From NCBI GenBank assembly GCA_963693365.1, contig CAVNZM010000012.1, positions 5,208,001 to 5,272,000 on the forward strand: a stretch of 64,000 bases of DNA, given 5' to 3'. The DNA comes from Amoebidium appalachense. Lineage: Eukaryota > Ichthyosporea. This document shows positions 1 through 10,362 of this stretch, piece after piece; the first letter of the stretch is position 1; each line of letters opens with the position of its first letter. The notes beneath the pieces are model-generated. The model saw only the letters and a list, made by a program, of their open reading frames with translations. It had not been told where the DNA came from and did not search any database. A program made the position numbers and the translations under genes.

Positions 1-811
1 CCTGATACTGTTACTAATGTCCTCAAATCATTAGATGATTTCCATTACACAACTTGTTGTATGTTTCTCACTGGTCTTTCCACACCTATCCCTAGTCTAA
101 GACGCCTTTTTGATTCTCTCTACGCACTCACACCACCATCACAACGCGTACACGAATCTTAAATTTCACGAGCACATCACCCGCCTGTCCGCTTGTGCCC
201 CGGACCACCCGCTCTTCCGGCTACACGCATCCCCGCCGGATTCGCTCCTCTACCTCTTCCCTTCCCCATCGTCTCTGCCCATTGCCGAGCGCTATGTGGA
301 ATGGCTGCCGGAGGTACGGCTAGATCATAGTGTGAAGATGAATAGTTTCAAGTGACTGTCTATGGCTGATAGATATCTTTTTACTCTACGTGTTGAGTCC
401 CTTCCGGTGTTAGGACCGCAAAAACACCAACTACTAGTAGCCTATATGGCGGATACGGTTAGAGAGTCTCGTTCATACATAGATTCGTTTATTCGTAATG
501 TGGTGTGGTGTAAAAACGCAAAGATGATTATGGCTTGGCGGTGTAATCGGTTTCTGGTGTCTCCTTCTCGTATGTGTAATATGTGTGGGGGGCGGTTTAC
601 TCGCGGCTGCATATCTATCAATAAATGCAACCTGTTAGCTAATGTATTAGAACCGGAGGTTATTGGCGGTTTTATTCTCTTTTCTTCCTCTCTTCCTCAA
701 TATATCCGTTTTAAGATGACTATCCTAGATCACCTTATTAATGCTGCACAGTATGATATTGTGATCCGGTGCCTTAACTTTCTTTCGGAGCTAGCATCTG
801 CTTACCCATAA
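1..811 (+). pseudogene. LINE retrotransposon 3' remnant (C-terminal zinc-knuckle region)
   Basis: The first ~160 bases read in one frame as protein-like sequence that ends in a stop. The reading then passes to other frames at 110-355 and 362-811, as expected for a decayed ORF. The last segment (149 residues) contains a CNMCGG-like cysteine motif followed by FTRGC, the kind of C-terminal cysteine knuckle found after the reverse transcriptase in many LINE ORF2 proteins. A clearly related WRCNQ...RTFFS segment occurs at 36840-36960 beside a second LINE remnant. Both remnants are followed by the same ~140-bp repeat. The assignment rests on this pairing and on the cysteine motif; no reverse-transcriptase core is present here. 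Confidence 0.5.
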
Positions 812-835
812 TATGTAATAGGGGTGTCAGATACT

Positions 836-975
836 ACGATGGCGCTCATTGTTGCCTAGCAAGTACATATGTCACTGGCTGCATTTGATTGGCTGTGCTG
901 GAAAACGCAGTAGGCCGTCGAATGTGGCTGGGCCTCCGGTAATGTCCACGCAATAAAAAGTGTGTAAACCCCATG
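836..975 (+). repeat. Dispersed ~140-bp repeat, copy 1
   Basis: Closely matches 37293-37434 in the same orientation, with a few substitutions and small indels. It ends in an AATAAA-like signal followed by GTGTGTAAACCCC. It lies just downstream of LINE remnants in both places, so it may be a LINE 3' UTR tail or a SINE-like element. Confidence 0.75.
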
Positions 976-1838
976 GTGCTATGCATCAGACTGTATGGTG
1001 CTATGCATCAGACTGCATTGGACACAAGGCCAAGTCGAGCTCCAAGTTTATTTATTATGGTGGTGTGCGAATATGGACTGTAAGTGTATAGCCGTGTATA
1101 CCCATCTGACACAAAAAACTGAACATCATTCATTGACGTCACCTTATCAATTGCAACCGTTCATCCACACTGTGCCACATACAGATCCACGTACAGAGTT
1201 TCGTACAGAGTGCACGCACGCGCCAGTTGGTATGTACGTGACGTTCCCCAGTGACTCCAACAAAACCCCGTTCCCCCCGCGGCACACCGGAATTCATTTT
1301 TTTTTATAATGACTTTATTGATAATAATTATGCTCATCAAAAGAGAAGCATGGGAGATATCACAGATATATATCTTAGAGAAGATTTCGGAATGTCCAAA
1401 AATGCCTTACTCTCGGATACGGAGGAGATAAAGACTGACTTTATTGATATGCTCATCAAAAGAGAAGCATGGGAGATATCAACCGGAATTCATGTAACTG
1501 CATGCGCAGTCATGTTGGTGATGTCACAGGTGACAACCAGTAACTGTTGGTCATGTGATCGATAGGTCAATTCATTCAACTCAATTGACTCCAACACGGT
1601 ACACTCCTACAGCCACCCCCACACGTAAAAGGGCTGATGCAGATAAGCAGATTAATGCACAATAAAGCTTCCATATTCCTGCTAGAGCCCGATTTTTCGC
1701 TTGTATCTCAGGGCCAGGAATCGTTACCTTATGAAATTCAGAAAATTATATGAAAATAATCTTTAACCGAGATTTGTACGCTTGGTCGTGGGGTTCATGT
1801 ATTGGGAGGTTGCTAAATGAACTTCAGTTTATTCAGAT
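976..1838. other. Intergenic flank with short duplications
   Basis: No convincing gene. A ~20-bp unit (GGTGCTATGCATCAGACTG) is tandemly doubled near 974-1013. A ~40-bp motif with TTTATTGATATGCTCATCAAA is doubled at about 1311-1360 and 1436-1482, and a related inverted copy lies near 37180-37245. Confidence 0.6.
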
Positions 1839-1915
1839 GAGGTCGCATGGAAACCAGGGAGGGTGGGTAGAAACCAGCTGGTTTCCCCCCATCCTCCCGG
1901 TTTCCATGCGACCTC
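1839..1915. repeat. Hairpin / foldback element (~77 bp)
   Basis: The left arm starts GAGGTCGCATGGAAACC and the right arm ends GGTTTCCATGCGACCTC. The centre is ACCAGCTGGT. The arms are near-perfect inverted repeats of about 36 bp. Confidence 0.8.
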
Positions 1916-2198
1916 GACAAATTTTCTAAAAACCCATCGCACTAGACTATTGGCGATGTGTCCAATCAAACATCAATGAATGCAGCACTGCAGGCTGCTA
2001 CGGATTTTTTCCGGGGTGCCACCGTACATAGAAACATCAATATTTAAGTAAATCAGCCTTTTGAAACCCAGCAGGATAATAAGGAAAATTAAATATACAA
2101 CACTTCACAAATAATATTTTTAGTGACTATGTAAACAAGACTGGTTCTGGATTATGCAAATAAATACAGTAGACTAAGCGAGTTCTCGCGTACAAACC

Positions 2199-2353
2199 GA
2201 GTCATATTTACCTCGGTCAGCTTGCCTCCATCAGAGTTCACAGGCCTCGTCGGGTGGGTTAATGACCTCCGCACCTTCGGTGCGTCGGTCATGAACCCAC
2301 CCGACTCGGCCTGTGAACTCTGATTTCGGCAGCTGACCTCGGTATATGACTCT
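2199..2353. repeat. MITE-like inverted repeat (~155 bp)
   Basis: The outer arms read GAGTCATATTTACCTCGGTCAGC and, inverted, GCTGACCTCGGTATATGACTC. The inner arms pair around CAGAGTTCACAGGCC and GTCGGGTGGGTT, with a small loop at GCACCTTCGGTGC. This is a foldback structure with few mismatches and no coding content. Confidence 0.75.
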
Positions 2354-2464
2354 TGACTCAGACTAATACCTATGTACCTTCGACGAGACGAGAAGACACT
2401 ATCAATCGACCTAGCTTTAATTAATATCCAATGGTTAGCTATCTCTTAAATTTTGTAATTTGAT

Positions 2465-3115
2465 TTGCTTCATTCTGATTGGTTGTCACACCGCGGGATT
2501 TCCCGATTGTTCTTCCAATGACATTTTCTATCACTATCGACAGTTCTCCAATATTAGAACAGAAAACGGTTTATACCCAGATGGCCAGATGGCCAGATCA
2601 AATTCAGTCTGTGAGCAGGGGGGGGGGGATCCACCTGAAGTCAAAACAATCTGGCCATCTGGCCATGTGGCCATAGAATAGATTAGCATGTAAGGCACTG
2701 GCTGCCACCACTGGGGGCCGTGGTTCCGGCAGGAGGGGGGGCACACGTGCAGGGGAGGCAGGGGGTCGGGGGAGGCACACGTGCACAGGAGGCTGGGGAG
2801 AGTGGGGGAACCATGGTTGTGTGATACTATCTATCCCCCATGTATGGCTGAGTTAAGACCATTTGTTCATGTAGCACGATCTTCTAGCATGCACGTGTTG
2901 GAATGCCACCACTGGGGGGCCTGGTTCCGGCAGGCAGGGGAGCAGGGGAGGCACCCAGTGTGTGGGTGTGCATATGGCAGGGGAGCAGGGGGGCAGGGGA
3001 GCAGGGGGGCAGGGGGGCTGGGGGGCAGGGGGGCTGGGGGGCAGGGGGGCTGGGGAGACTGGCATGCCACTCACGGGGAGGATAGTGTATGTTGGCACGT
3101 GTGGGTGTGTGGGTG
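2465..3115 (+). repeat. Left terminal inverted repeat
   Basis: The outer end begins TTGCTTCATTCTGATTGG and the inner end finishes GTGTGTGGGTG. It contains an internal inverted pair of GGCCAGAT motifs around 2580-2675, an inward CCAAT followed by TTTATACC near 2548-2578, and G-rich minisatellite units at 2930-3055. The match to the right copy stops abruptly at 3115/31914. Confidence 0.93.
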
Positions 3116-3134
3116 ATAAAGGCAGAAGCCACAA

Positions 3135-3924
3135 CACGTGTGGTGTCTAAACAGCCTATAGGCATGCTCCGTGTGCAGGCACCAATTTCTACCCTCTTCT
3201 GGTTGGTGCCAAGAGGCAGCGCCCTACACGTGTGGTGTCTAAACAGCCTATAGGCATGCTCCGTGTGCAGGCACCAATTTCTACCCTCTTCTGGTTGGTG
3301 CCAAGAGGCAGCGCCCTACACGTGTGGTGTCTAAACAGCCTATAGGCATGCTCCGTGTGCAGGCACCAATTTCTACCCTCTTCTGGTTGGTGCCAAGAGG
3401 CAGCGCCCTACACGTGTGGTGTCTAAACAGCCTATAGGCATGCTCCGTGTGCAGGCACCAATTTCTACCCTCTTCTGGTTGGTGCCAAGAGGCAGCGCCC
3501 TACACGTGTGGTGTCTAAACAGCCTATAGGCATGCTCCGTGTGCAGGCACCAATTTCTACCCTCTTCTGGTTGGTGCCAAGAGGCAGCGCCCTACACGTG
3601 TGGTGTCTAAACAGCCTATAGGCATGCTCCGTGTGCAGGCACCAATTTCTACCCTCTTCTGGTTGGTGCCAAGAGGCAGCGCCCTACACGTGTGGTGTCT
3701 AAACAGCCTATAGGCATGCTCCGTGTGCAGGCACCAATTTCTACCCTCTTCTGGTTGGTGCCAAGAGGCAGCGCCCTACACGTGTGGTGTCTAAACAGCC
3801 TATAGGCATGCTCCGTGTGCAGGCACCAATTTCTACCCTCTTCTGGTTGGTGCCAAGAGGCAGCGCCCTACACGTGTGGTGTCTAAACAGCCTATAGGCA
3901 TGCTCCGTGTGCAGGCACCAATTT
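3135..3924 (+). repeat. 92-bp tandem repeat array (8.6 copies)
   Basis: The unit start CACGTGTGGTGTCTAAAC recurs at 3135, 3227, 3319, 3411, 3503, 3595, 3687, 3779 and 3871, exactly 92 bp apart and nearly identical. Each unit holds a CACGTG palindrome and a hairpin pairing GGCACCAA with TTGGTGCC. The array starts just inside the left TIR. Confidence 0.95.
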
Positions 3925-3960
3925 GTTGTGCCTTCCTTTTTTGGTTAGATCTATACCCGG

Positions 3961-4122
3961 CCAATGGTTAGCAGCCACGGGTTTGTTTTCATCAAGCTTA
4001 GACGTGATACTTTGCCAACCATCAAGGCCGTTTGAGTGAAAATGACCGTTGATTGGAGAGATCTATCCCATTGAGCCTTGGCACCATTGCTGTAAGCTGC
4101 TTTGTACCGTGGCATATAAAAG
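3961..4122 (+). promoter_or_regulatory. CCAAT/TATA promoter of the 4218 gene
   Basis: CCAAT at 3961, an inverted ATTGG at about 4053 and a strong ATATAAAAG TATA box at 4114-4122 precede the ATG at 4218 by ~95 bp. The spacing fits RNA polymerase II start-site selection. Confidence 0.6.
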
Positions 4123-4217
4123 CAGCACACACGGTCACATTCACTCATTTCAACACTGACACTCAATAGTAAAAGGCGACACACAACAAACTTGTTTTTC
4201 AAACACTCACACGAAAC

Positions 4218-5438
4218 ATGGATTCTTGGAAAGAGGAGCTTCAACAGCTGCAGAAGCGCTTTGATTTTCTGTACACGGACCATTCGTCTCGCTTAACGGC
4301 CCTGCACACCGACGTCACCAGCCTCCGCACCGACCTCACCAGCCTCCGCAGTCAAGTGACCAATGAGAATGCTGCGCGTACCCCCCGACCCCCCCAACCC
4401 CAGCCCTCTGATGTAGAGGCACGACTGAGGGCAGCCGAAGAGCAGATCAAGACCCTGCAGGCCGAGCTTGCCAGCCTGCAACGGGCTGCAGCACCCCGTC
4501 GGGATGGCCAGGTGGCCTATGAAAACTACATTTTCAGTGGCCCTCGCAAGACTACCATTGCCGCCAACACCACCACTGTGACTGCTGACCCCACCCCTGC
4601 CGCCAACACCACCACTGTGACTGCCCCCACCCCTGCCGCAAAGACCACCCCTGTGACTGCCCCCACCCCTGTCGCAAAGACCGCCCCTGTGACTGCCCCC
4701 ACCCCTGCCGCAAAGACCACCCCTGTGACTGCCCCCACCCCTGTCGCAAAGACCGCCCCTGTGACTGCCCCCACCCCTGCCGCCAAGACCACTCCTGCCA
4801 AGACCACCCCTACCACCAAGACCACTCCTGCCAAGACCACCCCTACCACCAAGACCACTCCTGCCAAGACCACCCCTACCACCAAGACCACTCCTGCCAA
4901 GACCACCCCTGCCGCTAAGCCCAGGCCCAAGCACACCAAAACACCTGAGACTTCGTTGCATGACCATACGATGGACCTCGATGCACAGCTAACTAGTGTG
5001 AGGGGGGAGCTCCAGAATGCTCGAGAGCGTGTCAAAGAGGCAAAGGCGGCTGAAGATGAAATGGCGGAGGGCCTGGCCATTGCTGCTGTGTGTGCAGCCC
5101 AAAACACCATAAAAAGCATCCGAAGGAAGATTCTGCGACGGGAGAAGAACTTGAAGGCATACACAGGTGGTAATGAGTCTGTCTCTTCACCTGCCTCACC
5201 CGCCAAACGCGTCCATGATCAATGTGATTGGGACTCAGATGAAGCATTCAACCCCAAGCGGCTCAAACGACGGGCAAATCAGGTACTCGATGATATGACA
5301 GATGACGAATCTGCGTCTGATCGTGAGTCGGTCGTGTATGACCGCAAACCTGAACCCAAACATAAACAAACTGAAGAAATTCCCCTCATTGATCTTGACC
5401 AGGAAGAGTTTGACCAGTATGAGCATGAGATGTACTGA
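4218..5438 (+). CDS. Coiled-coil / Pro-Thr repeat nuclear-type protein, 406 aa
   Basis: Not assigned to a known family. Residues ~1-95 are heptad-rich, with repeated LHTDVTSLRTDL-type segments, and predict a coiled coil. Residues ~110-235 are low-complexity Ala/Thr/Pro/Lys built from repeated APTPAAKTTPVT and KTTPTTKTTPA units. A second helical, charged region follows (~245-310). Then comes a basic stretch, NPKRLKRRAN, that looks like a nuclear localisation signal, and an acidic tail (DDMTDDESASD). The start is the first ATG after a clear TATA box. The same layout appears in the genes at 6930-7676 and 28093-29351, suggesting a related trio with a nuclear, DNA- or chromatin-associated role; that is inference. 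No introns are evident. Confidence 0.8.
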   Translation: MDSWKEELQQLQKRFDFLYTDHSSRLTALHTDVTSLRTDLTSLRSQVTNENAARTPRPPQPQPSDVEARLRAAEEQIKTLQAELASLQRAAAPRRDGQVAYENYIFSGPRKTTIAANTTTVTADPTPAANTTTVTAPTPAAKTTPVTAPTPVAKTAPVTAPTPAAKTTPVTAPTPVAKTAPVTAPTPAAKTTPAKTTPTTKTTPAKTTPTTKTTPAKTTPTTKTTPAKTTPAAKPRPKHTKTPETSLHDHTMDLDAQLTSVRGELQNARERVKEAKAAEDEMAEGLAIAAVCAAQNTIKSIRRKILRREKNLKAYTGGNESVSSPASPAKRVHDQCDWDSDEAFNPKRLKRRANQVLDDMTDDESASDRESVVYDRKPEPKHKQTEEIPLIDLDQEEFDQYEHEMY

Positions 5439-5829
5439 TTTGATTGGTCGACTAAGTGGCATTCTCTTTTGATTTGTATTTGAATTGATCGGTCTTGATT
5501 TATTTGTTTCTTTTCTCTTTTAGTTTGTATTTGAATATACTCGGTCCAAGTTGATTTGTTCTTTGTAATCTGACTAGACTATCATGTACGTACGTACTCT
5601 TTTTCTATACAATCACTTGTGTTCATATTAAAGGATTCTGTGTACGTGGACCACGGAAACATACACCATTTTTTGCAGTGCTTCATGCTATAAAATAACC
5701 ATGAGAGACACAAACAAATACACTAAGTGTGTACACGTCTACCCATAGGCCCAAGTGTTGACATGTCTGCCCACAGTTCCCTAAGGCTTAAAGCACACAT
5801 CTGCCTGTATGCCATAAACTTTACTTTCA

Positions 5830-6870
5830 CCACAAGACACCCACCTAAGTACACTCTGCACCACCCTAAGTACACTGTGGTGCACAGCCCCACCCTAAGT
5901 ACACGTCTGCACCACCCTAAGTACACTGTGGTGCACAGCCCCACCCTAAGTACACGTCTGCACCACCCTAAGTACACTGTGGTGCACAGCCCCACCCTAA
6001 GTACACGTCTGCACCACCCTAAGTACACTGTGGTGCACAGCCCCACCCTAAGTACACGTCTGCACCACCCTAAGTACACCTCTGCACCACCCTAAGTACA
6101 CGTCTGCACCACCCTAAGTACACCTCTGCACCACCCTAAGTACACCTCTGCACCACCCTAAGTACACCTCTGCACAGCCCTAAGTACACCTCTGCACAGC
6201 CCCACCCTAAGTACACTCTGCACCACCCTAAGTACACGTCTGCACCACCCTAAGTACACTCTGCACAGCCCCACCCTAAGTACACGTCTGCACCACCCTA
6301 AGTACACTCTGCACAGCCCCACCCTAAGTACACGTCTGCACCACCCTAAGTACACGTCTGCACCACCCTAAGTACACCTCTGCACCACCCTAAGTACACG
6401 TCTGCACCACCCTAAGTACACCTCTGCACCACCCTAAGTACACGTCTGCACCACCCTAAGTACACCTCTGCACCACCCTAAGTACACGTCTGCACCACCC
6501 TAAGTACACGTCTGCACCACCCTAAGTACACCTCTGCACCACCCTAAGTACACGTCTGCACCACCCTAAGTACACCTCTGCACCACCCTAAGTACACGTC
6601 TGCACCACCCTAAGTACACTCTGCACAGCCCCACCCTAAGTACACGTCTGCACCACCCTAAGTACACTCTGCACAGCCCCACCCTAAGTACACTCTGCAC
6701 CACCCTAAGTACACGTCTGCACAGCCCCACCCTTTAAGTACACGTCTGCACAGCCCCACCCTTTAAGTACACGTCTGCACCATCCTAAGTACACGTCTGC
6801 ACAGCCCCACCCTTTAAGTACACGTCTGCACAGCCCCACCCTAAGTACACTCAATGTTAAGTACACCTGC
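5830..6870 (+). repeat. ~21-bp tandem array (CCCTAAGTACACGTCTGCAC)
   Basis: Fills most of the gap between two genes. Dozens of units vary as CACCCTAAGTACACGTCTG, CACCCTAAGTACACCTCTG and CAGCCCCACCCTAAGTACAC. Early units form ~61-bp higher-order repeats containing CACTGTGGTGCACAG. The stretch 5439-5829 is AT-rich 3' flank without an ORF of note. Confidence 0.9.
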
Positions 6871-6929
6871 ACACAAGCACTAGAATAGCCTGAGGCTACT
6901 CTCTAATAACGGCCCCTTTTTTCACCGTG

Positions 6930-7676
6930 TCAAGGCCAGTTGATATCTCCGTCTGAAGACTCGGAAGACGCCCCAGAGCTGCTGGCTTCACTGGCTCGTG
7001 CCCTTTTCTGCTGTCCCCGTGTCAAGGTCTTGGACTCGGAAGACGAGTGCTCCTCAGAAGACGAGTACTCCTCAGGTCCCCATAGCAAGGTCTTGAACCA
7101 AGGAGGCACTTCCTCCTGTACCTCCGACCCAGAGCTTTTGACTTCCTCTCGTGTCCTCTTCTGCTGTCTTCGTGGTTTCTCCCGTGTCTTGGACCCCTGT
7201 GTGAAGGTCTTCCAGTTGAACCAAGGAGGCACTGGAGAATGGTGCTCCTCCTCCGACCCAGAGCTTCTGACTTCCTCTCGTGTCCTCTTCTGCTGTCTTC
7301 GTGGTTTCTCCCGTGTCTTGGACCCCTGTGTGATGTGCAAACGTGAGCGCTGCAGGGGCAGGGGGGCCAAGTCCACGGGATAGGAGCTGCCATGCTCGCC
7401 AGCACGAAGTGCAGGTGCCGCTGCCAGGACAGGGGGTGCCACGGTCAGCGCTGGGGGTGCCACGGTCAGCGCTGGGGGTGCCACGGTCAGCGCTGGGGGT
7501 GCCACGGTTGCTGCTGTAGTGGTGCGCTTGCTTAAAGCCATGCGGGCGTGCCTAGCAAGGGCGCACGCGAAACGGGTCTGGGTGTCCCGCAGGACCTTTG
7601 CATCCTCCTCCAAAGTCTTGAGTCTTGTCTCTATTTTTTTAGCGCGCCTTTCTAGATCTTTGATGTTAGAACTCAT
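6930..7676 (-). CDS. Coiled-coil / VAPPALT-repeat basic protein, 248 aa
   Basis: Starts at ATG 7676 (MSSNIKDLERRAKKIETRL). A longer frame to 7796 exists but begins without ATG. Residues ~1-50 form a charged amphipathic helix or coiled coil. Four copies of an Ala/Pro-rich VAPPALT unit follow. Then come two near-identical basic blocks (TQGSKTREKPRRQQKR) with KR-rich nuclear-localisation character, each followed by Ser/Glu-rich acidic sequence, and a Ser-rich acidic C-terminus. The layout matches the genes at 4218 and 28093. Function unknown. It is divergent from the 7729 gene, with 52 bp between starts. Confidence 0.65.
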   Translation of the reverse strand: MSSNIKDLERRAKKIETRLKTLEEDAKVLRDTQTRFACALARHARMALSKRTTTAATVAPPALTVAPPALTVAPPALTVAPPVLAAAPALRAGEHGSSYPVDLAPLPLQRSRLHITQGSKTREKPRRQQKRTREEVRSSGSEEEHHSPVPPWFNWKTFTQGSKTREKPRRQQKRTREEVKSSGSEVQEEVPPWFKTLLWGPEEYSSSEEHSSSESKTLTRGQQKRARASEASSSGASSESSDGDINWP

Positions 7677-7728
7677 TTTCGTGACAGTTGGATGTACGTT
7701 GTGTGCCAAGGGAGAAGTTGTCACTGAC

Positions 7729-8259
7729 ATGTACACCCCCGCCCTCGAATACTGCCCCTTGTGCAGCTGCCGCCGCCGCCCAGCTTCGCCCGGCACACCC
7801 CAGGCCTACGTGGCCGCCGACCTCCCCCTCCGCTTCCATTCCTGTCCTTGTCCACACTGCGTGCACGTCTTTGCACGCCCTGCCACCGTGCTCGTGTGTG
7901 CCGACTGCCACACACTCGTCCTGCAGCATCAGCATGGTGTGGACGGCTGCGCGAGGAGGCTTGTTGGCCGTAGACGACAGCTGCGACCGGGTTTGGCCCC
8001 CCGAAGACTTGTTCCTGCCCCACAAGCCCACACAAACACCCATTTTTCTCCCCAACCCCCACCATGCACATCTCTTCCACCAAGCCCATACCCATCCCCA
8101 AGCCCGCTCACACCGCCTGTTAAAGATACTGTATGCAAGAATTTAGAAGTTGAAGACCCCAACTCCCCCCAGGGTGAGTGGTTGTGGATGCTTTTCCCCT
8201 CTGGGTGGCAAAATGTGTGGGTGCCGGCCACCCCGGGCACCCCGCAAAATAAATCGTGA
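7729..8259 (+). CDS. Cysteine-rich zinc-ribbon-like protein, 176 aa
   Basis: Starting at ATG 7729, the N-terminal third carries CPLCSC, then HSCPCPHC, then CADCH. This CxxC spacing is typical of zinc ribbons used in nucleic-acid binding or transcription factors. The middle is Pro/His-rich and the C-terminus has aromatic WLWMLFPSGWQNVW. The upstream in-frame extension (7519-7728) overlaps the opposite-strand gene and is excluded. No TATA box was found, and the opposite strand is also partly open (7666-8055), so the call depends on the ordered cysteine pairs. It could instead be untranslated GC-rich sequence. Confidence 0.45.
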   Translation: MYTPALEYCPLCSCRRRPASPGTPQAYVAADLPLRFHSCPCPHCVHVFARPATVLVCADCHTLVLQHQHGVDGCARRLVGRRRQLRPGLAPRRLVPAPQAHTNTHFSPQPPPCTSLPPSPYPSPSPLTPPVKDTVCKNLEVEDPNSPQGEWLWMLFPSGWQNVWVPATPGTPQNKS

Positions 8260-8280
8260 AGACTTGGCATCTGTACATCT

Positions 8281-8281
<1 letters not shown>

Positions 8282-8313
<32 letters not shown>

Positions 8314-8560
8314 ACACACACACACCACACACACACCACACACACACACCACACACATGCACACACACACACACACCACACACACACACACACACACCAC
8401 ACACACACCACACACATGCACACCACACACACCACACACACCACACACACACACCACACACACACACACCACACACGCACACACACACCACACACACACA
8501 CCACACACATGCACACCACACACACACCACACACACACACACCACACACGCATACGCACA
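8282..8560 (+). repeat. (CA)n / ACACACC microsatellite
   Basis: Imperfect CA tract broken by CC and ATGC interruptions. The long ORFs in several frames here are repeat artefacts. 8561-8883 shows no gene. Confidence 0.95.
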
Positions 8561-8883
8561 TGCATGTTTCAGATACGTCCAAGTGTGGTTATGTATTGAC
8601 TTTTGTGTTTATTCACTCTTGCTGTCGTTAAGTCTCGCTTACATGTTAGGGTTCAGATACATAGATGATGTTTGCACCAAATCGTGCTTATGAGAAGACA
8701 TCGTAAGAAACAAACGATGGGATATTTGCGCTGGTTTGCACATTTGCACATGTATGGGTTGGGGCATGTCATAGCATCTCACATTGTGGTACTTGTACAC
8801 ACTGCCCTGTCTATATTTGTCTATTGGGTATAGCATTCCTCTCTCCCATACACACTCACCCACCCAGCAATCACCCCACACCA

Positions 8884-9867
8884 CTATCCTGGTCGAATGC
8901 ACACCCACACCTCATTCACCGCAACGGTGTTTTCTCCATTGCCTCCTATGACTACACGCAAAGGTTTCTCGTTGTCCTTAAATTGCAGTTGCCACAGCTG
9001 CTTGGAGGTGGCCTCGTCGGATGCGATGTGTATTTTAGAACCCTTGTTTGTTACTTGCACTATGACATGCTTCACGTTGTAGTAGATGTATGGGGGGTGC
9101 GGAGATCGATCGACAGACACCCAGATCTCGCACTGCTCTCCCGCTGTCTCCGACTGGGGGCTGCTTGTGGCTACCACCTGCTCCGTGAAGGCCACCTGGT
9201 CGTCGACGTCGACGGAACTGTGGTCCTCGGACACGAGCGGCTCGCGTGCTGCTTCGCACACCTGGCTGCTTGGGGGCGCTGCTGCTTTCTCCTTATCCGC
9301 TGCCTCCGTGGTCTCTTCCGTGTCCAAATCCGGAAAAGAGAGTGGTCGCCAGGGCGCATTGGGTTCGGGGTTGACTGCCACTGGTAGGCGCAGGGACGTG
9401 GGTTTTTTGGAGGCCCCCATCTTGTTTGGGCGTATGTTGCGCCCACATCTTTTTGGATTCGCCCCTGCCTTCCAATAAAATGCATCCTGTTGCTTTTGTA
9501 CCACGCCGCTGGCCGCGGCACCCGAAGTCTTGTACGGGAGAATCCTGCGTAGCGGGATCTTGCCCGGTGGTGGTGGCCATGTTGTCTGCAACGGGTACAC
9601 TCGCACGTCCTTGCTGCACAGGGGCGGTGCGTGCACAGCTGCAAGAGGGGGTTGAGAAGGCTGTGCATGCACGCAGTCGTCTTTGAGCGGTATTGCGCGT
9701 GCGGGTTTTGTGTTGGCGGGGAACGAGTGCATGTTGGCTGGGGGCGAGTGCATGTCGAATTCGCCGAAGACGGGAACGCCCATGAGCGCTGCCTCGCTGG
9801 CCGGTGTTGTCGCTTGGAAGAGCTTGTCGCGCAGGCGCCACAGGTTAACGTTTGGCTTGTGGTTCAT
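8884..9867 (-). CDS. Unknown protein, 327 aa
   Basis: Not recognised. It starts at ATG 9867, ~55 bp below a TATATAGG-like box and ~70 bp below a CCAAT box. The N-terminal third contains repeated Met-His-Ser-Pro-Pro-Ala-Asn units. The middle is Pro/Lys-rich with KRCGRNIRPNKMG, a basic patch, then an acidic Glu/Asp stretch. The C-terminal ~85 residues look folded, with alternating hydrophobic strands (CEIWVSVDRS, HVIVQVTNKGSKIHIAS, VWVCIRPG) consistent with a small beta-rich domain. No transmembrane segment or signal peptide. Intronless as read. Confidence 0.7.
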   Translation of the reverse strand: MNHKPNVNLWRLRDKLFQATTPASEAALMGVPVFGEFDMHSPPANMHSFPANTKPARAIPLKDDCVHAQPSQPPLAAVHAPPLCSKDVRVYPLQTTWPPPPGKIPLRRILPYKTSGAAASGVVQKQQDAFYWKAGANPKRCGRNIRPNKMGASKKPTSLRLPVAVNPEPNAPWRPLSFPDLDTEETTEAADKEKAAAPPSSQVCEAAREPLVSEDHSSVDVDDQVAFTEQVVATSSPQSETAGEQCEIWVSVDRSPHPPYIYYNVKHVIVQVTNKGSKIHIASDEATSKQLWQLQFKDNEKPLRVVIGGNGENTVAVNEVWVCIRPG

Positions 9868-9904
9868 AGCTGCAAGTTTGCAAGACTGGCAGCATCCGAA
9901 GCAG

Positions 9905-9950
9905 TGATGGGGTTATATGGGTCCTATATCCAATTTGATTGGTCCCAGGC
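9905..9950 (-). promoter_or_regulatory. CCAAT/TATA promoter of the 9867 gene
   Basis: On the minus strand, ACCAATC (9938-9943) is followed by GGATATAGG (9924-9932) and CATATAACC (9911-9919), then the ATG at 9867. Confidence 0.55.
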
Positions 9951-10362
9951 TTTGCCAGGGTGCGAAAGTGTCCTTCGGCGCAATAAAATTGCAACCGAAA
10001 TGAAACGAAATGAATAGGCTATAGAAGAATTAAATGTTGTGAAAGCCACAAGAATGGGAGGAACGCGGTCAATTTGATTTAACGAAACAGACATCCCATT
10101 ACATACAGGGTTTTTGTTTCAGGGTTCTCGATTCGGTTATAACCCTGACCGCGAGTCGCTTTTCCGAACTCTGAGTAGAAACTAAAACAACAACCTGTTC
10201 AATAGGAAAACAATGGCAAAAATGTTCTTATAAATCGAGTTTAAATATTTCTGTTTTGTTTTCAAATTAATATTTCGGTTTTGTTTTCAAATTGGCGTTC
10301 ACATCACATCAATACTGTATCATAACCAGTCAATTTTAAAATAACACAATTGCTGTATCTGA
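9951..10362. other. AT-rich intergenic spacer
   Basis: No ORF or structured RNA noted. It separates two divergent promoters. Confidence 0.5.

Noticed and set aside
2781-3150. Gly/Ala/Gln-rich ORFs within the TIRs
   Set aside because: G-rich minisatellite frames present identically in both TIRs and open on both strands; no start context.
4293-5206. Minus-strand ORFs of 224 and 226 aa
   Set aside because: Shadows of the Pro/Thr repeat region of the 4218 gene; low-complexity Gly or Val/Gly composition.
5850-6850. Telomere-like array because of CCCTAA
   Set aside because: The unit is ~21 bp (CCCTAAGTACACGTCTGCAC), internal, and not a short pure telomere repeat.
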